Positions 49,162 through 61,888 of a DNA stretch of 64,000 nt are shown here, piece after piece (the stretch's first letter is position 1; every line of letters starts with the position of its first letter). The position numbers and the translations under genes were made by a program. The DNA is taken from assembly GCA_026874595.1 (NCBI GenBank), contig CM049306.1, positions 79,138,142-79,202,141 on the forward strand, in the 5' to 3' direction. The DNA is from Sipunculus nudus. Taxonomy: Eukaryota > Annelida > Sipuncula > Golfingiida > Sipunculidae. The notes below the pieces were generated by a model. That model was not told the origin of the DNA, made no database searches, and saw only the letters and a list, made by a program, of their open reading frames with translations.

Positions 49162-50004
49162 TAGTGTTGGGACGATATGGGTTTTTGATATCATGATAAT
49201 TATTCAAATTTTATCGCGATATACCGTGATATCGCGATATTTCTAATTATATATAATGGCATTTATAAGCCATCAATAGATATTTATAACAACCGCCTTT
49301 AAAGTCTTGACTTTATACAAGGCGTTAAGTATTAATATCATTTATACCTATTGGCCAGTACCACAGATTGACTCATTAAGTGATGTAGGTTGCATGAAGG
49401 TCCTGCAGGTGTGCAAGCTTGAGGCGCGGGAAGTCCTGCCCCCATCGTCGAATCACGCTTGTCAGAACTTTCCATCAGTTTCCTATAGCTACATAAAAGC
49501 CGGAGAATCCCGGCGAATTTTCGGAGAGCGTGTCATACCAATCATGGCTAAATATACCATCCCAATTGTATATGGCAAAATATGCAACCCGTATGGAAGG
49601 TTCAATTCAGTGGTGACACTTTTATGTTGACATTTTCGTTCGATGCAATAAAAGCATAAACATGTGTATTTATTGCTCTTTCATTATAATGTTATTTTCT
49701 CCCGGAATTCTCAAGCTTTTGTCCCCTGATTCATCCTGCTACTTTCGGACATTTCCGACTAATCCCGAAGTCTGTAAGCACACGGTTCCACCCATACGCG
49801 TGTATTCAAATACATGTGGTTTATAAAAATAATTGTGATTCTTTGAAATAAATTTATTTTGAACTTCAAGGGCTTGCTTGTGAACCAAAATCGTGAACAA
49901 ATATTGATATCGTGATATCGCGATAATAGGAAAGTTGACGGTATGAAAACCGTAGCTTTCAGATATCGTGATAATACCGTATACCGGTAACCGTCCCAAC
50001 CCTA
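49162..50004. mobile_element. 843-bp non-autonomous hAT-like transposon with 8-bp target duplication
   Basis: The left end TAGTGTTGGGACGATATGGG and the reverse complement of the right end, TAGGGTTGGGACGGTTACCG, are matching terminal inverted repeats. GTGTGCTG flanks both sides exactly (49154-49161 and 50005-50012), an 8-bp target duplication typical of hAT elements. Subterminal sequences are rich in atcgcgatat and tatcgtgat motifs in both orientations. The interior frame at 49307-49630 shows no transposase motif. Confidence 0.88.
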
Positions 50005-50033
50005 GTGTGCTGACAGTACCATCTTCTAAAGCA

Positions 50034-50436
50034 GGGGCGGATTTAGAGGGTGTGCCCCCTCTTTTGAGCTTATGAAAATCAGGGAAACATAAAAATACAC
50101 GTTTATATACCAAAATGCAGCGCCGGATATTGTCTCGCACATTTTTTTTTCTCTGCAAGAGAGTTATATGTCTACTGGTAGTCCGAGCACACTAATTTTC
50201 CTTGGCCAGGTGTTAAACCCCCCCCCCCCCCCCCCCTCTAATGTTTTTTGTTGAGCCAGGTGTCACCCCCCACCCTCTACCCCCATCCCGAACTTTTTCT
50301 TCGGCCAGGTGTATGCCCCCCCCGTAACTTTTTTCATGGTCCAGTTGTCACCAAATCCCCTCTCACTTTTATTGGGGGGGAGGTGGACACCTCCCCCCCC
50401 CCCCCCCTCCTAAAATCCTCTGTCCGTCTCTGTACA
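50034..50436. repeat. Poly-C-rich element with GCCAGGTGT tandem units
   Basis: It opens with CAGGGGCGGATTTAGAGGGT and closes with cctaaaatcctctgtccgtctctg, whose inverse resembles the opening, so the two ends may be diverged inverted repeats. Inside, units of about 60 bp repeat a ggccaggtgt, C-run, aactttttt pattern three to four times (50203-50350). The C-runs reach 18 bases near 50217-50235. Confidence 0.5.
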
Positions 50437-52069
50437 GTATGCAGTTTATGGGATGACAAGACTTTTATATTCTGTCAAAGCATAAGAGTATCTAAATACA
50501 TGTGAAGGACCCGAGTGCCTTATAACTCGGTTCCTTTGTGCACAATGTACGCCCTGGTTATATCAGTCAGATGTTATATTCTAATCTTATGTGTATAATG
50601 AGATATTTCTTATTTATCTTATCATTTGTTATGAAGAAAGTGTACTTTTCTTTGCTTTTGTGCTGTTTCAGGTAAGTGGACGGGGTACATAACCCTGCCC
50701 ACTCCCCCAACACTACATTTTCTCCGATAAATATAACATTGAATATTATATGTAACTCGAATACTTTGAATGTGGGCTACTAAATGAACATGTTCAGTCA
50801 GCTTAGGCAATTGTGCGTGACTAATATTAGTTTTTATACAGTAGCAGTGAATAAATTCTACAAGAACATAAATGTTATAATGCAAAGTATCTCGTTGAAT
50901 AGAGATCTGTACGTGTTGATTAAATGTTAAAGTCTTACGTGAGCGTAGGTTTCTTTGTGGTTAGAATGATGACGTGTTCTTCATTGCTTCCCGGTGACCT
51001 GAAAGGGCACTTAAGATGAAATATACATTAATAATAATTCATACCACGTTAAAAAACACTGACGTCACAAGTAAGTGAATCATTCAGAAACGCTTCATGG
51101 ATTCTTTATGAGTGTTAAGCGTCAGATCACCGCTTATAGCAACCGATATGAAAACATATTGCATGTGAACAGTAAAATTCTGTTGATTTTGTGTGTGTGT
51201 GTGTGTTCGTGTGTGGTTTAAAAATGCTGATTCCTTCATTACATTAACATAATAATTAACCAAACTGTTTCGAGAAGAAAGATTTTGTTGAATTTTATCA
51301 GGACACAATTTCGAATAAAATTATATTTTGAGAAAATACTGCACTGGAGTTACATGACCCATCAAGAGAAGTACCGGAAGGAAATCTGCAAAAAATGGGG
51401 AGAAACGGTCCCAGTGATATGACCCCTGAGCACCACGATAGACAGAAACCAGATGCACCGTCTTGTCATTTGCTTACATATGGCAGGATTCTGTGAAAAT
51501 TATTATGTACACACTAGGATTTTACTTGAACTGAGTGCCCATGCATATACTTAGCATACCTTTGACGAGTTATTCATAAAGATCCATTTCCTATATTTGT
51601 TATTTTGACAATGATGTTATGAAGCCAGTACCGAGGTTTGTATTTGTAATAGCCATAAGCCCACGTGAAAGATTAATATAGCATTTTTTCTGCAATGAAT
51701 AAAGTTCGAAAATGTTTTCTGATGCACAAGTGATGTGAATGAAATGGTTTGCATGGCATTCAGGCTTGATGTGGTGAGAGTGCTGCCATCTGGCAGTTAA
51801 ATTTTGAACTATTAATTACGCTATTTTGGCAGTATATTTCTGGTAAAGATTAACCCTTTACTGTTCAGATTAGCCTGTGGATTGTCACACTCCTACTGTT
51901 CAGATTTATTTTGCATTTTTTCCACATTTTGACATGAATCTATATAAGAGACATTAACTCTGTAACCGTTAAAGGTATCTTTGTGAAATTTTCAGCTTTT
52001 ACTGTCAGGTATATGTCCATCATGTTATTTTATTTATTTTCTATATACCTGGTTTGATATGTATGTAAC
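50437..52069. other. Intergenic DNA, no gene seen
   Basis: AT-rich, with a short (TG)n at 51189-51205. Open frames are short and without domains. Confidence 0.5.
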
Positions 52070-53490
52070 TAAGGTATATACAGGTAAAAACAGGTAAATC
52101 TGTACTAACTGTATTTCCACTCACTGGTATATCACCAAAATGACCCCTTTCATCCTGTTCAGGTAACCCATTAACCCTTTGATAAAAAAAGGGAAATGTA
52201 AGGATTTTTTTCACTCTAAGGTAATTATTAATTAATGGTAAGAAAAAGGTAAATGATTTGGTTTAATACTGGAAAGGGAACCACCAACGAACCAGAATGT
52301 GCAAGTAAATTAGATTTTTCTGTGGAAATCAAATATTTTTCACCTGAAAAGCTTGCTGACCCAAAGAGCACATTCTATGATTATTAACATATAACACATA
52401 TGTTTACCTGTACAGGTAAGTAAAGGTAAATTATTTTTTTTTTCTGAATATGTTAGCAAACACCTTGTTCATCAATATAGTTACTATAAATTAATACCTT
52501 CTCTATTTATGGACTGTATAATTCATTTTGATATAAGAACAGGTGCTTTTAATACAGTAATTAAGTAACCTATGTGAATAGTACCTTTGTTCTTCAACTG
52601 ATCTAATTACCTGTGGCAGTGACAAAATCATGCTGAAAAGTGGCTGAGAAGAATATGGATAAACAAGTGTCAACTGTGTAAAACCATTATATTTTGATTT
52701 TTCAGACATGTAAAACATAAATTGATAATTTTGGTTACGGTTACACATAAAAACATACTCACCTCACCTGTACAGGTGAGATCAGGTAAATACAGGTAAA
52801 TTATTTTTTAATGAAGTATATATTTTATACATGTAATAAGGGAGAAAAAAAACATACAACTTAATTTTGAGTGCCATGTGTAAAATTTATGAATTATAGG
52901 TACTAACTGCACTATTTATTGGGTTACCTGAAATGATACCTTTGATCTTAAACAGATTTAATTACCTTTGTAAGTACAGAATATAAAGACAACTTTTTAT
53001 TTTAAAAGTGGAGAGGAAATTTTTGAAGGAGTTAAAACAATATGCAGAAACTATCTTTTAATTAACTGCACAGCCACGAGACTTGTGGATTTCAATTTTG
53101 CCAATTTCTACCTGTAAAAGTTTACTCACCTGCACAGGTAAGATTAGGTAAATAAAGGTAAATTCTCATTTTTTTAATTTAAATTATATATTATACTGGT
53201 TATAAGGGACATTGCAATAAAAACTATTTACTTTTGTCCAATGTGCAAAATATATAATTTATGGGTGTGAAATGCACTAATTATCTGGTTACCTGTAATA
53301 TACCTTTTTATGTCAAATTAATATATTTTTACATGTGCAGGCAAAAACAAATCGCCGACTGATTTTAAAATAAAATCTGGAAAAATGTGTCTACCCTGTT
53401 TGTTAACATTTCATGCAATAATAAAATTGCTGTTTAGTTGGTCTGTCGCGTTTATCTGCACTTGTAAAAATCCAGGTGCGACAGGTAAAC
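52070..53490. repeat. Degenerate tandem array, about 360-bp period, with CAGGTAAA motifs and palindromes
   Basis: Successive units are marked by TTACCTGTACAGGTAA (52404-52419, perfect palindrome), CTCACCTGTACAGGTGAG (52763-52780, perfect palindrome) and the imperfect ctcacctgcacaggtaag at 53125-53142, each followed by one to three aggtaaa words; weaker traces lie near 52080 and 53480. Between them, blocks such as gatctaattacctgtggcag and gatttaattacctttgtaag recur in the same place. The spacing is 359, then about 361, then about 352. Confidence 0.7.
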
Positions 53491-56400
53491 AGGTGTGCAC
53501 TTGGTTCGATCAACGATTAGCCTAAATAAACGTTGATATATCCAAATCTTTCCCATTCGAAACAGTGCGAATGTACTAAAATTTGAAATAAAAAATCAAA
53601 ACAAATATGTCTTATATATTTCTTTTGAAGTAACCGCCCCTCCGCGGCTGACGGTGATTGAGCGATAATGAGTGAATTTAGCAATATGTAGCATACAAGG
53701 TACATTAACGAGGCGGTTTTGCAGACTTAAGTCACAGAATTATCCTATCTAGTCAATATAACGGAAAAATAAAAATAAATAAAACATTTACTGGACAATT
53801 TAGATGCAAGACGACACGTCTGTTTGGGTTTTTTTTCCTGAACGGTCCAATTTTACCGCGTCATCCCTCAGCCAGCGGTGACGCACTGACGCTGCAAACT
53901 TTTCTCACCCAATCGTATCTACTTTTACATCAGCAAGGTTCACGTGACTGGGTCTGGCGTGTTTATTTTGTAAAGTCTTTTAAATGGACATGGTTCACGT
54001 GACTGAGTCTGGCGTGTTTATTATAAGAAGCATCATGAGATGCTGTGCCGACTGGCGGTCTGATTATTCTTTTTTTTTTGTGGGGGTGGTGGGGGGGGGG
54101 GGGGGGGGAGTTACCTGGAAACATCCTCTCACGTCATGCAATATGTATGCATTAGAATCGATTCTTTCCCGCAGGGATCAGAAACAATGAAAACACTGGT
54201 AGTACTAGTGGAACAATAATTTATTACATATATATAATAAATAGGCCTATGCACATTAATGTAAACAAATCGTTATTAACAAGAATATAAAATAACGGAA
54301 AATCAATATTTGTTATTGTTGAAAAGGTGTTTTTAAAATGTGCTATTGGGGATAATGCACATAATACCAAAGTTTATAAACGTGAGAAAACGATACTAAA
54401 CTGTGAAGTAACACCAAAGAAACATGTTTTCACAGTACATTTTAATGTATGTTAAGTTATTCAAATATATAGGCCTACGTAAGTCCAACAATGCTTATCA
54501 AAATCATGCCTAGTTACTATGATTTCATAGCAGTACATTCTGGCATCTTAGAGGAAAATTGCACGTAGGCTTACATATCTTCATGCACTTACTTATCCAG
54601 GTCTTCAATTTGCACTTTATTTCAGTGACATTTAAATGAAGCATAATTACGTCATATGAAATTAATATAAAATGGAAATATAATATATAATTACATTTAT
54701 TTAATTCAACTTCACTTGAAGAAAAGTAGGAAATTTATTTTATAATTTTGAGATGCACAATTCCTTGGTTAACTAGATGTATACACGAGACTTAACTTCA
54801 AATCATATAGCTAATCTGGTAACCTCCGTATGCAACTTTGTACATTTAGGCCCTCATATAGTCAGAAATCATGCACTGCTGATAAAACTTCAGCTTTAGC
54901 AGGAAAGCATGCGGTCTCCCCAGGCTGCAAGGTGCATGGTGATTTCACGGAGAGGCAGAGTTCCAGTTAATTATAAAACAATATGCAGCAACAATTCAAT
55001 AATTCTTAAGAAGCACCTGGAATGTTCCAAAAACTTCTAATAAGTTATGATCTCTTGGGTGTTTGTTTATTTATTTATTTTGTATTCACCAGTCCCGTCA
55101 ACTGTAGAGACGCGGACCATGACCTACACCTGGCAATTATACATGTCGTTCGGTTCCCGAACATTGTAAATGATGTCATTATCCTTTGATGATTAATGTA
55201 ATTGATGCCAATTTAATTAGTAATTTTCACTCCGAATCCCCGTCTGGTTGGCCACATGTTGTGTGCTGTCTTTCCGCTAAAATCTTCTGTGTGATAGGAA
55301 AATTTCCTTGTGCTAATAAAACTGTCAATCAAACGTGAAAATGACAAGGTCGGTGGGTAAAAATAGAAGCCGACACCCTGTGGTATTTTAGGTCTTCGAA
55401 AGGGGCAAGTTTGAGACAAAGCCATCAAACATTTTGCAATATAGATATATTTGTATACCTGCGTCTTTTAAATCTTATTTTACAGCAATGGAAAGGTACA
55501 ATTAGATTTCAGTCTAATTTGTCCACCTGCATGGTTTCTCGATCGTCATTTTGAATACACCATGCGCATGCATATCGAAAGTCCGCATCTTTGGTCTTAA
55601 TATTTTACTTTCACTGTGTCACCGTCACTATATATATACGCTATAGCTTCTAATTTAAGATTGGCGAATGCATTTTATTCATTTTCTTCCATGTATCATG
55701 ACTGAGACTGACTCCGCCGTATGACTTTAAAGGATTATCATGACCACGACACATTTTCCATATTTAATCCCTGGGCCATGCATGCAAGCGTTGACTGGGT
55801 TTTGAGAGCGATATCAATATAAAGCGGCGTTTATACCGGGTGCACGTACGGTATATATGCAGTCTGCGGTATACGTTATGTATTTTTTATGAATATAGGC
55901 GGCGAATGAACCCGATTTGAGAAACTTTCATGGATGAAATATAAAAAGGAGTTATAAGTTCTGGTATTAGTGATCAGATTTTATGTTTAAAAGGTACAAA
56001 CATTTATAACGCAGTACTATTCCTTACAACAATGAATAGCCTGTTATAGGCAAACGTATTACAAAAAAAAAATTATTTACTTCAATTCATAAAATAATAG
56101 GTTATATTTTTAAAATTTAGTTTGCTATGTGCCATATATATTTAAAGATGTTTTGCAGCTCCGCCCAAAATCTGTTTCACTGGCAGTGACAACTACTGGT
56201 GCTTTTATCAATCACTAATGAAAATTATAATACGCACATAGGCCTATATATATACACACACACACACACACAAAAGCGCGCACACGTGCACGTACACATG
56301 TAGCCTATACATATAAAGGAAGTACTACACATATAAAAATTTGTAAAATCTGTTCAGTATGTGTTAAAACCGTATTAATACATATTTGTTCAAGCGTATA

Positions 56401-59400
56401 AGTCACTCACTGTCTTGTTTTACATATTCAAGGATATGGGTGTATAGGCGTACAGTTCCACGTACGTCGTAAAATAATTACTTCAATGTTTCATGGAGTA
56501 TAAAGTTATCTTTATATTTTACACTGGAAAATTAACTATATCTCTATAATATCTGGCTGTTACGGTATTAATTTTATTTTCAATCCAAAAAGCCTCTTAG
56601 AATGATTGACAGTTCTTGTGCCCGATTACGATTGTACATAAAATGTTTGGCACAGAAATGATCACTAGTAAACAATCAGACATCACATATATATACGACA
56701 TGATATATGACAGTATCTTCGATTTTTAGTTAAGAAAATATGTTAATATTTAAAATAAATACTCATTTTATTATATGATATCGGTTAAAAATGGTTTTCC
56801 AGTGCCAGTACATGACACAGCAAGGAGGTCACGCAGATCACGTGCGTGGTCTGTCAGACGCGTCAGTCAGTCGGACGGCGATCATTGGTCACAAGTTAAA
56901 CCAATAAAAAAGGGGATAATATATGATCTTGGAAATGTTTAACGGAAGTTAAATCTGTAAACACACTGCACTTGATTTTGTCACCAGGATTGATTGCCAA
57001 CATTTGGTAATTTACCGATTTCTGATGAATTTAGCGTAGGAGTCTGATTTTACTCTCGCAGCCGACATGTTACCAGGGCCCACGTAACAAGGCCACGTGA
57101 GTGAAAGTCAATCATTTTTATATTTTTCCAACAAGTCTGCGTTCGCACCAGTTTGGATCTTGGTCACATGTTAGAACAACACTTGACGTTTTTCTCTTTC
57201 ATTTAAGTACAAATATGATGGATGACAATAGACATTTCACCCCCAAAACTTGCCCCAATTACGGGTATGTAAAATGGGCTTTAGCGCGCCCGGGCGGGCG
57301 CCTTTGAACTACAGGCCCGTGACAAACGCGCGCCCTGGCGGGCGTTATTGGAGTTTAAAGCCTTAATGACTATATTCTCAATTGTTTGTATATAAAATCA
57401 TCAACAAGTCCTCTTTCATATATAAATTTATGATTAAATAATAATAACTTCAAACGTTATTAATATTCACACATTCACACATTAATAAGGAAGAAGCGTA
57501 GTAGATTATAAATAAAAAGTTACATTGGATATTTTCATTTATTTGAAATGAACCAACTAGGTACTTTAATCGTTATTACCCGGGGCTTAGAATAACTCAT
57601 TTTATTCAAAAGTGTAATCATAATTATTTATTTTTAAAAAAGGCATTTGCAACTAGTGACCTTTCAGCTTCAGCACACATGTATATGCAACTACCACCTT
57701 AATTAGGCTATATTTTTTTTATTTGTCAACATTGTTGTGTTTACTAATAATTCGTAGATAAACAAGCTCATACATCCATCACAAAGGCTTACAAGAATTT
57801 TTCTGAACAGGAATTGTATAGAGTGCATGTAAGTGTACACAGAGTAAGCAAGAAATCGCATAAATTCTGTGGAAGCGGTAGTTGTATAGCTGGCGTTAAG
57901 GCCAAAAAAAATAAAAGGTATGGTTCTCAGGCACCATGCGGGTCAATTTAAACACCCCCCCCCCCCCATCAAAATTTTTTATTTTGATTTTCATCTTTCA
58001 AGAAGATAAAATAATACAATTTTGATCAGATTTCCTTTGTAATATAGTGTTCTTACCTGTTTAGCAAAAATTTGTTATTTTTATGCTTGTCCCTGATCAT
58101 ATGGCATATATTTATCGAAACATACAACAAAATTTTAAAATAAAATATCGCCCGCCCGCACTGATTTCTGAAAAAAGTGCATGAGAACCAAACCTTTCTT
58201 TTTGGCCTAATGAGTCGACGAACTTGAAATTAAGGGGTAACTTAGTCCTCTTTGTCTACCACAAATAATCTCCAGAGTCGAATTTTTAAGTATTACAAGG
58301 AAATTTTCATAATATCTTGATTATAATCACTTTCAAATCCTTAAAAATACAATCAGCATTCAACAAATTTAAGTTTATATGTAGAAAACCTGACTATTGA
58401 TTTTAAAATAAAAAGAGGAAAACGGAGGACACTTTTTCACGGGTTAGGTGAGGGACAAATTTTAAAAAGCCATGTTGTGTTTACTACTCCTAGGTAATAA
58501 TTATTTCGCTATGTGTAGCCTACTGTGAGTTTATATTACGATTAGACACTAACTTATAATTTATCATTTAAATGTGAGCTTATATATATGCTTACACGTT
58601 GAAGTTTTACATAGGAAAACAACAGCTTAAGATGTCCCATGACAAATACATATGCTGCCATAATAATCCACCACTAACGATTTAAACGATGGCCGACGCA
58701 GGTCATGCACTTTGGAGCAATTTATTAATTCTAGATGGCGCTACCGGTCTGCTCCTGTCACAACATCGGGGGGATATCCCTACACGCCAGATCGAGGCTA
58801 AAGGGAATGCCCCAGATTGGAGAAATAAACAAACGAGGACGTTTCGCACATAGCCTCACAGGCTTGAAAACCGGTCTACCTATATAGCTTACAAAAACGC
58901 CATTATTGAAAAGAGCACACGCCGTATCGGTGCCCTAGAGTTGGCTTGCTTTTGTAAGGTGAGTGTGTAATGGTGACTGTGCAATATGTATCTGGTGACA
59001 AACGATATCTTCTTTTCAGCTTGCAGCTGTCAAGACTCAAGACTTCAAGTTCAAGCTGGATCATCCCTGCAGTATTAATGATAACTTGACACGATGAAAG
59101 TATATATATATATAATATAGGGAGAGAGATTAGCTGTCTTCCACGCAACACGCAGGTATTATGTCAGCTGGTTTGTTGGTGTGTCAAGTTTTCCTTGACA
59201 TTGATCCACCTGCATCAATAATTTTTAGCCTGGGCCTCCTGTGCTAATTAGATAAATTAATAATTTCACATTTGGAGCGATCGATTCTTAACAGGTAGGT
59301 TTATCACTTATCATCAGTCAAAATTTCAGAATCGGAATTTTACATAAACAGAAATATTGCCAGGTGGGGCTTAACCTCAGAATCAATAATCAGTTTGAAC

Positions 59401-59897
59401 GAAATTAATCTGATTAACTAATGAACAAAGTAATTGCATTTTTCTGTTGCAGAGAATTAGCCAAATCTGTCCCCACTTTCCATTGAACCTGTGACCACAA
59501 GCCAGTCCTTGCATGCAGTTAATTAGTGAGGGACGTGTCCATGTCAGTCAATTAGGGGTGTGTCCTTGATACTGTCCACTATGCAGAGTGACTGTCACAT
59601 ACAGTTGTCAACACTGTCTTAATTAAGAATTTGTCACATTCTTTCTTTATAATTCATGTAGAATTTTACATAGTATGAAATTATATAATTTAAATTTTAA
59701 TTTTGATTCTTAAATGCCAAAATGGATGGGAAAACTACAATAAATACCAGCAATCAAAGAAGCAACACAGATTTAACACAAAGTTATTTTCTCCATACAA
59801 AACAAACACAAAACTTACACCACGGTGGGAATTAAACTAAAGCTGGCTACACTATTTATGTTTTATAAATAGTGTAAATATATACATATGCCACATA
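53491..59897. other. Long intergenic stretch without a supported gene
   Basis: I find no exon chain or domain-bearing frame. Notable short items are a 54-bp tandem duplication at 53936-54024, G-run at 54082-54109, a (TA)(CA)n tract at 56244-56272, a GC-rich patch at 57283-57350 and a C-run near 57954-57967. CCAAT/ATTGG boxes near 56874 and 56900 with a following AT-rich stretch could belong to a promoter, but no transcript start or gene downstream supports this. Confidence 0.45.
53936..54024 (+). repeat. 54-bp-spaced direct repeat carrying CACGTG
   Basis: GGTTCACGTGACTGGGTCTG followed by gcgtgtttatt at 53937 recurs 54 bases later with one change (GAGTCTG for GGGTCTG). Each copy holds a CACGTG E-box inside TTCACGTGA. 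Confidence 0.8.
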
Positions 59898-61446
59898 TGC
59901 AGACACTTGAAACAAAACACTATATGTCTATACTGTTCTCTTTACCACTCTAAAAAAATCACAGACTTTTATCACATTTAAATCATATGCAGACGTATTC
60001 AGACACTTGAAACAAAACACTACACTGTTCTGTGTACCACTCTAAACTAAAAAAGATCTCAGACTTTTATCACATTTAAATCATAAGCAGACATATTCAG
60101 ACACTTGAAACAAAACACTACACTGTTCTGTGTACCACTCTAAACTAAAAAAGATCACAGACTTTTATCACATTTTATCATATGCAGACATATTCAGACA
60201 CTTGAAACAAAACACTACACTGTTCTGTGTACCACTCTTAAACTAAAAAAGATCACAGACTTTTATCACATTTATATCATAAGCAGACATATTCAGACAC
60301 TTGAAACAAAACACTACACTGTTCTGTGTACCACTCTAAACTAAAAAAGATCACAGACTTTAATCACATTTATATCATATGCAGACGTATTCAGACACTT
60401 GAAACAAAACACTACACTGTTCTGTGTACCACTCTAAACTAAAAAAGATCACAGACTTTTATCACATTTTATCATATGCAGACATATTCAGACACTCGAA
60501 ACAAATCACTGTACTGTTCTGTGTACCACTCTTAAACTAAAAAAGATCACAGACTTTTATCAAATTTATATCATAAGCAGACATATTCAGACACTTGAAA
60601 CAAAACACTACACTGTTCTGTGTACCACTCTAAACTAAAAAAGATCTCAGACTTTTATCACATTTATATCATATGAAGACGTATTTAGACACTTGAAACA
60701 AAACACTACACTGTTCTGTGTACCACTCTAAACTAAAAAAGATCACAGACTTTTATCACATTTTATCATATGCAGACATATTCAGACACTCAAAACAAAT
60801 CACTGTACTGTTCTGTGTACCACTCTTAAACTAAAAAAGATCACAGACTTTTATCACATTTATATCATATGCAGACGTATTCAGACACTTGAAACAAAAC
60901 ACTACACTGTTCTGTGTACCACTCTAAACTAAAAAAGATCACAGACTTTTATCACATTTTATCATATGCAGACATATTCAGACACTCGAAACAAATCACT
61001 GTACTGTTCCGTGTACCACAGATCTCAGACGTTTATCACATTTATATCATAAGCAGACATATTCAGACACTTGAAACAAAACACTACACTGTTCTGTGTA
61101 CCACTCTAAACTAAAAAAGATCACAGACTTTTATCACATTTTATCATATGCAGACATATTCAGACACTCAATGCAAATCACTGTACTGTTCTGTGTACCA
61201 CTCTTAAACTAAAAAAGATCTCAGACTTTTATCACATTTATATCATAAGCAGACATATTCAGACACTTGAAACAAAACACTATACTGTTCTGTGTAGCAC
61301 TCTAAACTAAAAAAGATCACAGACTTTTATTACATTTTTATCATATGCAGACATATTCAGACACCCAAAACAAAACACTATACTGTTCTGTGTACCACTC
61401 TAAACTAAAAAAGATCTCAGACTTTAATCACATTTATATCATATGC
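59898..61446. repeat. Satellite array A, about 98-bp monomers, about 16 copies
   Basis: Monomers read gcagac(a/g)tattcagacac, tTGAAACAAAACACTACACT, GTTCTGTGTACCACTC, taaactaaaaaagatc, acagacttttatcacattta and tatcata. A variant monomer (cactcgaaacaaatcactgt, with an extra T in cttaaac) recurs at 60494, 60785, 60985 and 61165, so the array also has a multi-monomer order. The first and last monomers are the most diverged, as expected at array edges. Confidence 0.95.
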
Positions 61447-61654
61447 ACACATATAAAGAGGTATAGTTGAGGTAAGACTGAGGTATAGTTATGGTTCATC
61501 AGAACAACTAAAAAAACAGGTTGAATTATTCAGTCTAGTGTCTGTTCAGTCTGAGTCTATCAGTCAAACATAGTGCTAAGATGTCTGTCTGACCTGAGGT
61601 CTCCTAATGCTGTGTTTATGGTAAGTAGATAAGTGGCTCTGTATTCAAAATAAT

Positions 61655-61875
61655 TTGAAAAAATACATGTACTTGACTAGTACTTGAAATGTACTTGATT
61701 TTTCAAGTACATTATTTAGCAAGTACAAGTACAGTACAAGTACTGTTGTACTGTACTTGGTACTTGTACTGTAGTACTTTACTTGGTAAAAAGTACCAAG
61801 TACAAGAAAAGGCCAAGTACTGAAAATTTTGTACTTGATTACAAGTACCAAGTACAAGTACATGTACTTGAACCA
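61655..61875. repeat. Palindromic fold-back sequence of AAGTAC/GTACTT words between the two satellite arrays
   Basis: About 220 bp made almost wholly of tacttg, caagtac and gtaccaag words in both orientations, starting tacatgtacttgactagtac and ending caagtacatgtacttgaacc. The two ends are near inverses, so this could be a short inverted-repeat transposon that landed between the arrays. The family is not identified. Confidence 0.6.
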
Positions 61876-61888
61876 AGCTTGATTATTA

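Noticed and set aside
49307-49630. 107-codon frame as a possible transposase or gene
   Set aside because: It lies inside the 843-bp hAT-like element and shows no BED finger, hATC or DDE-like motif.
56860-57350. Possible promoter and CpG-rich start of a gene
   Set aside because: CCAAT boxes and a short GC-rich patch exist, but no coding exon, signal peptide or donor follows in either direction.
61645-61863. Tyr/Leu/Val-rich minus-strand frame of 72 codons
   Set aside because: Translation of the GTACTT-word fold-back sequence; pure low complexity.
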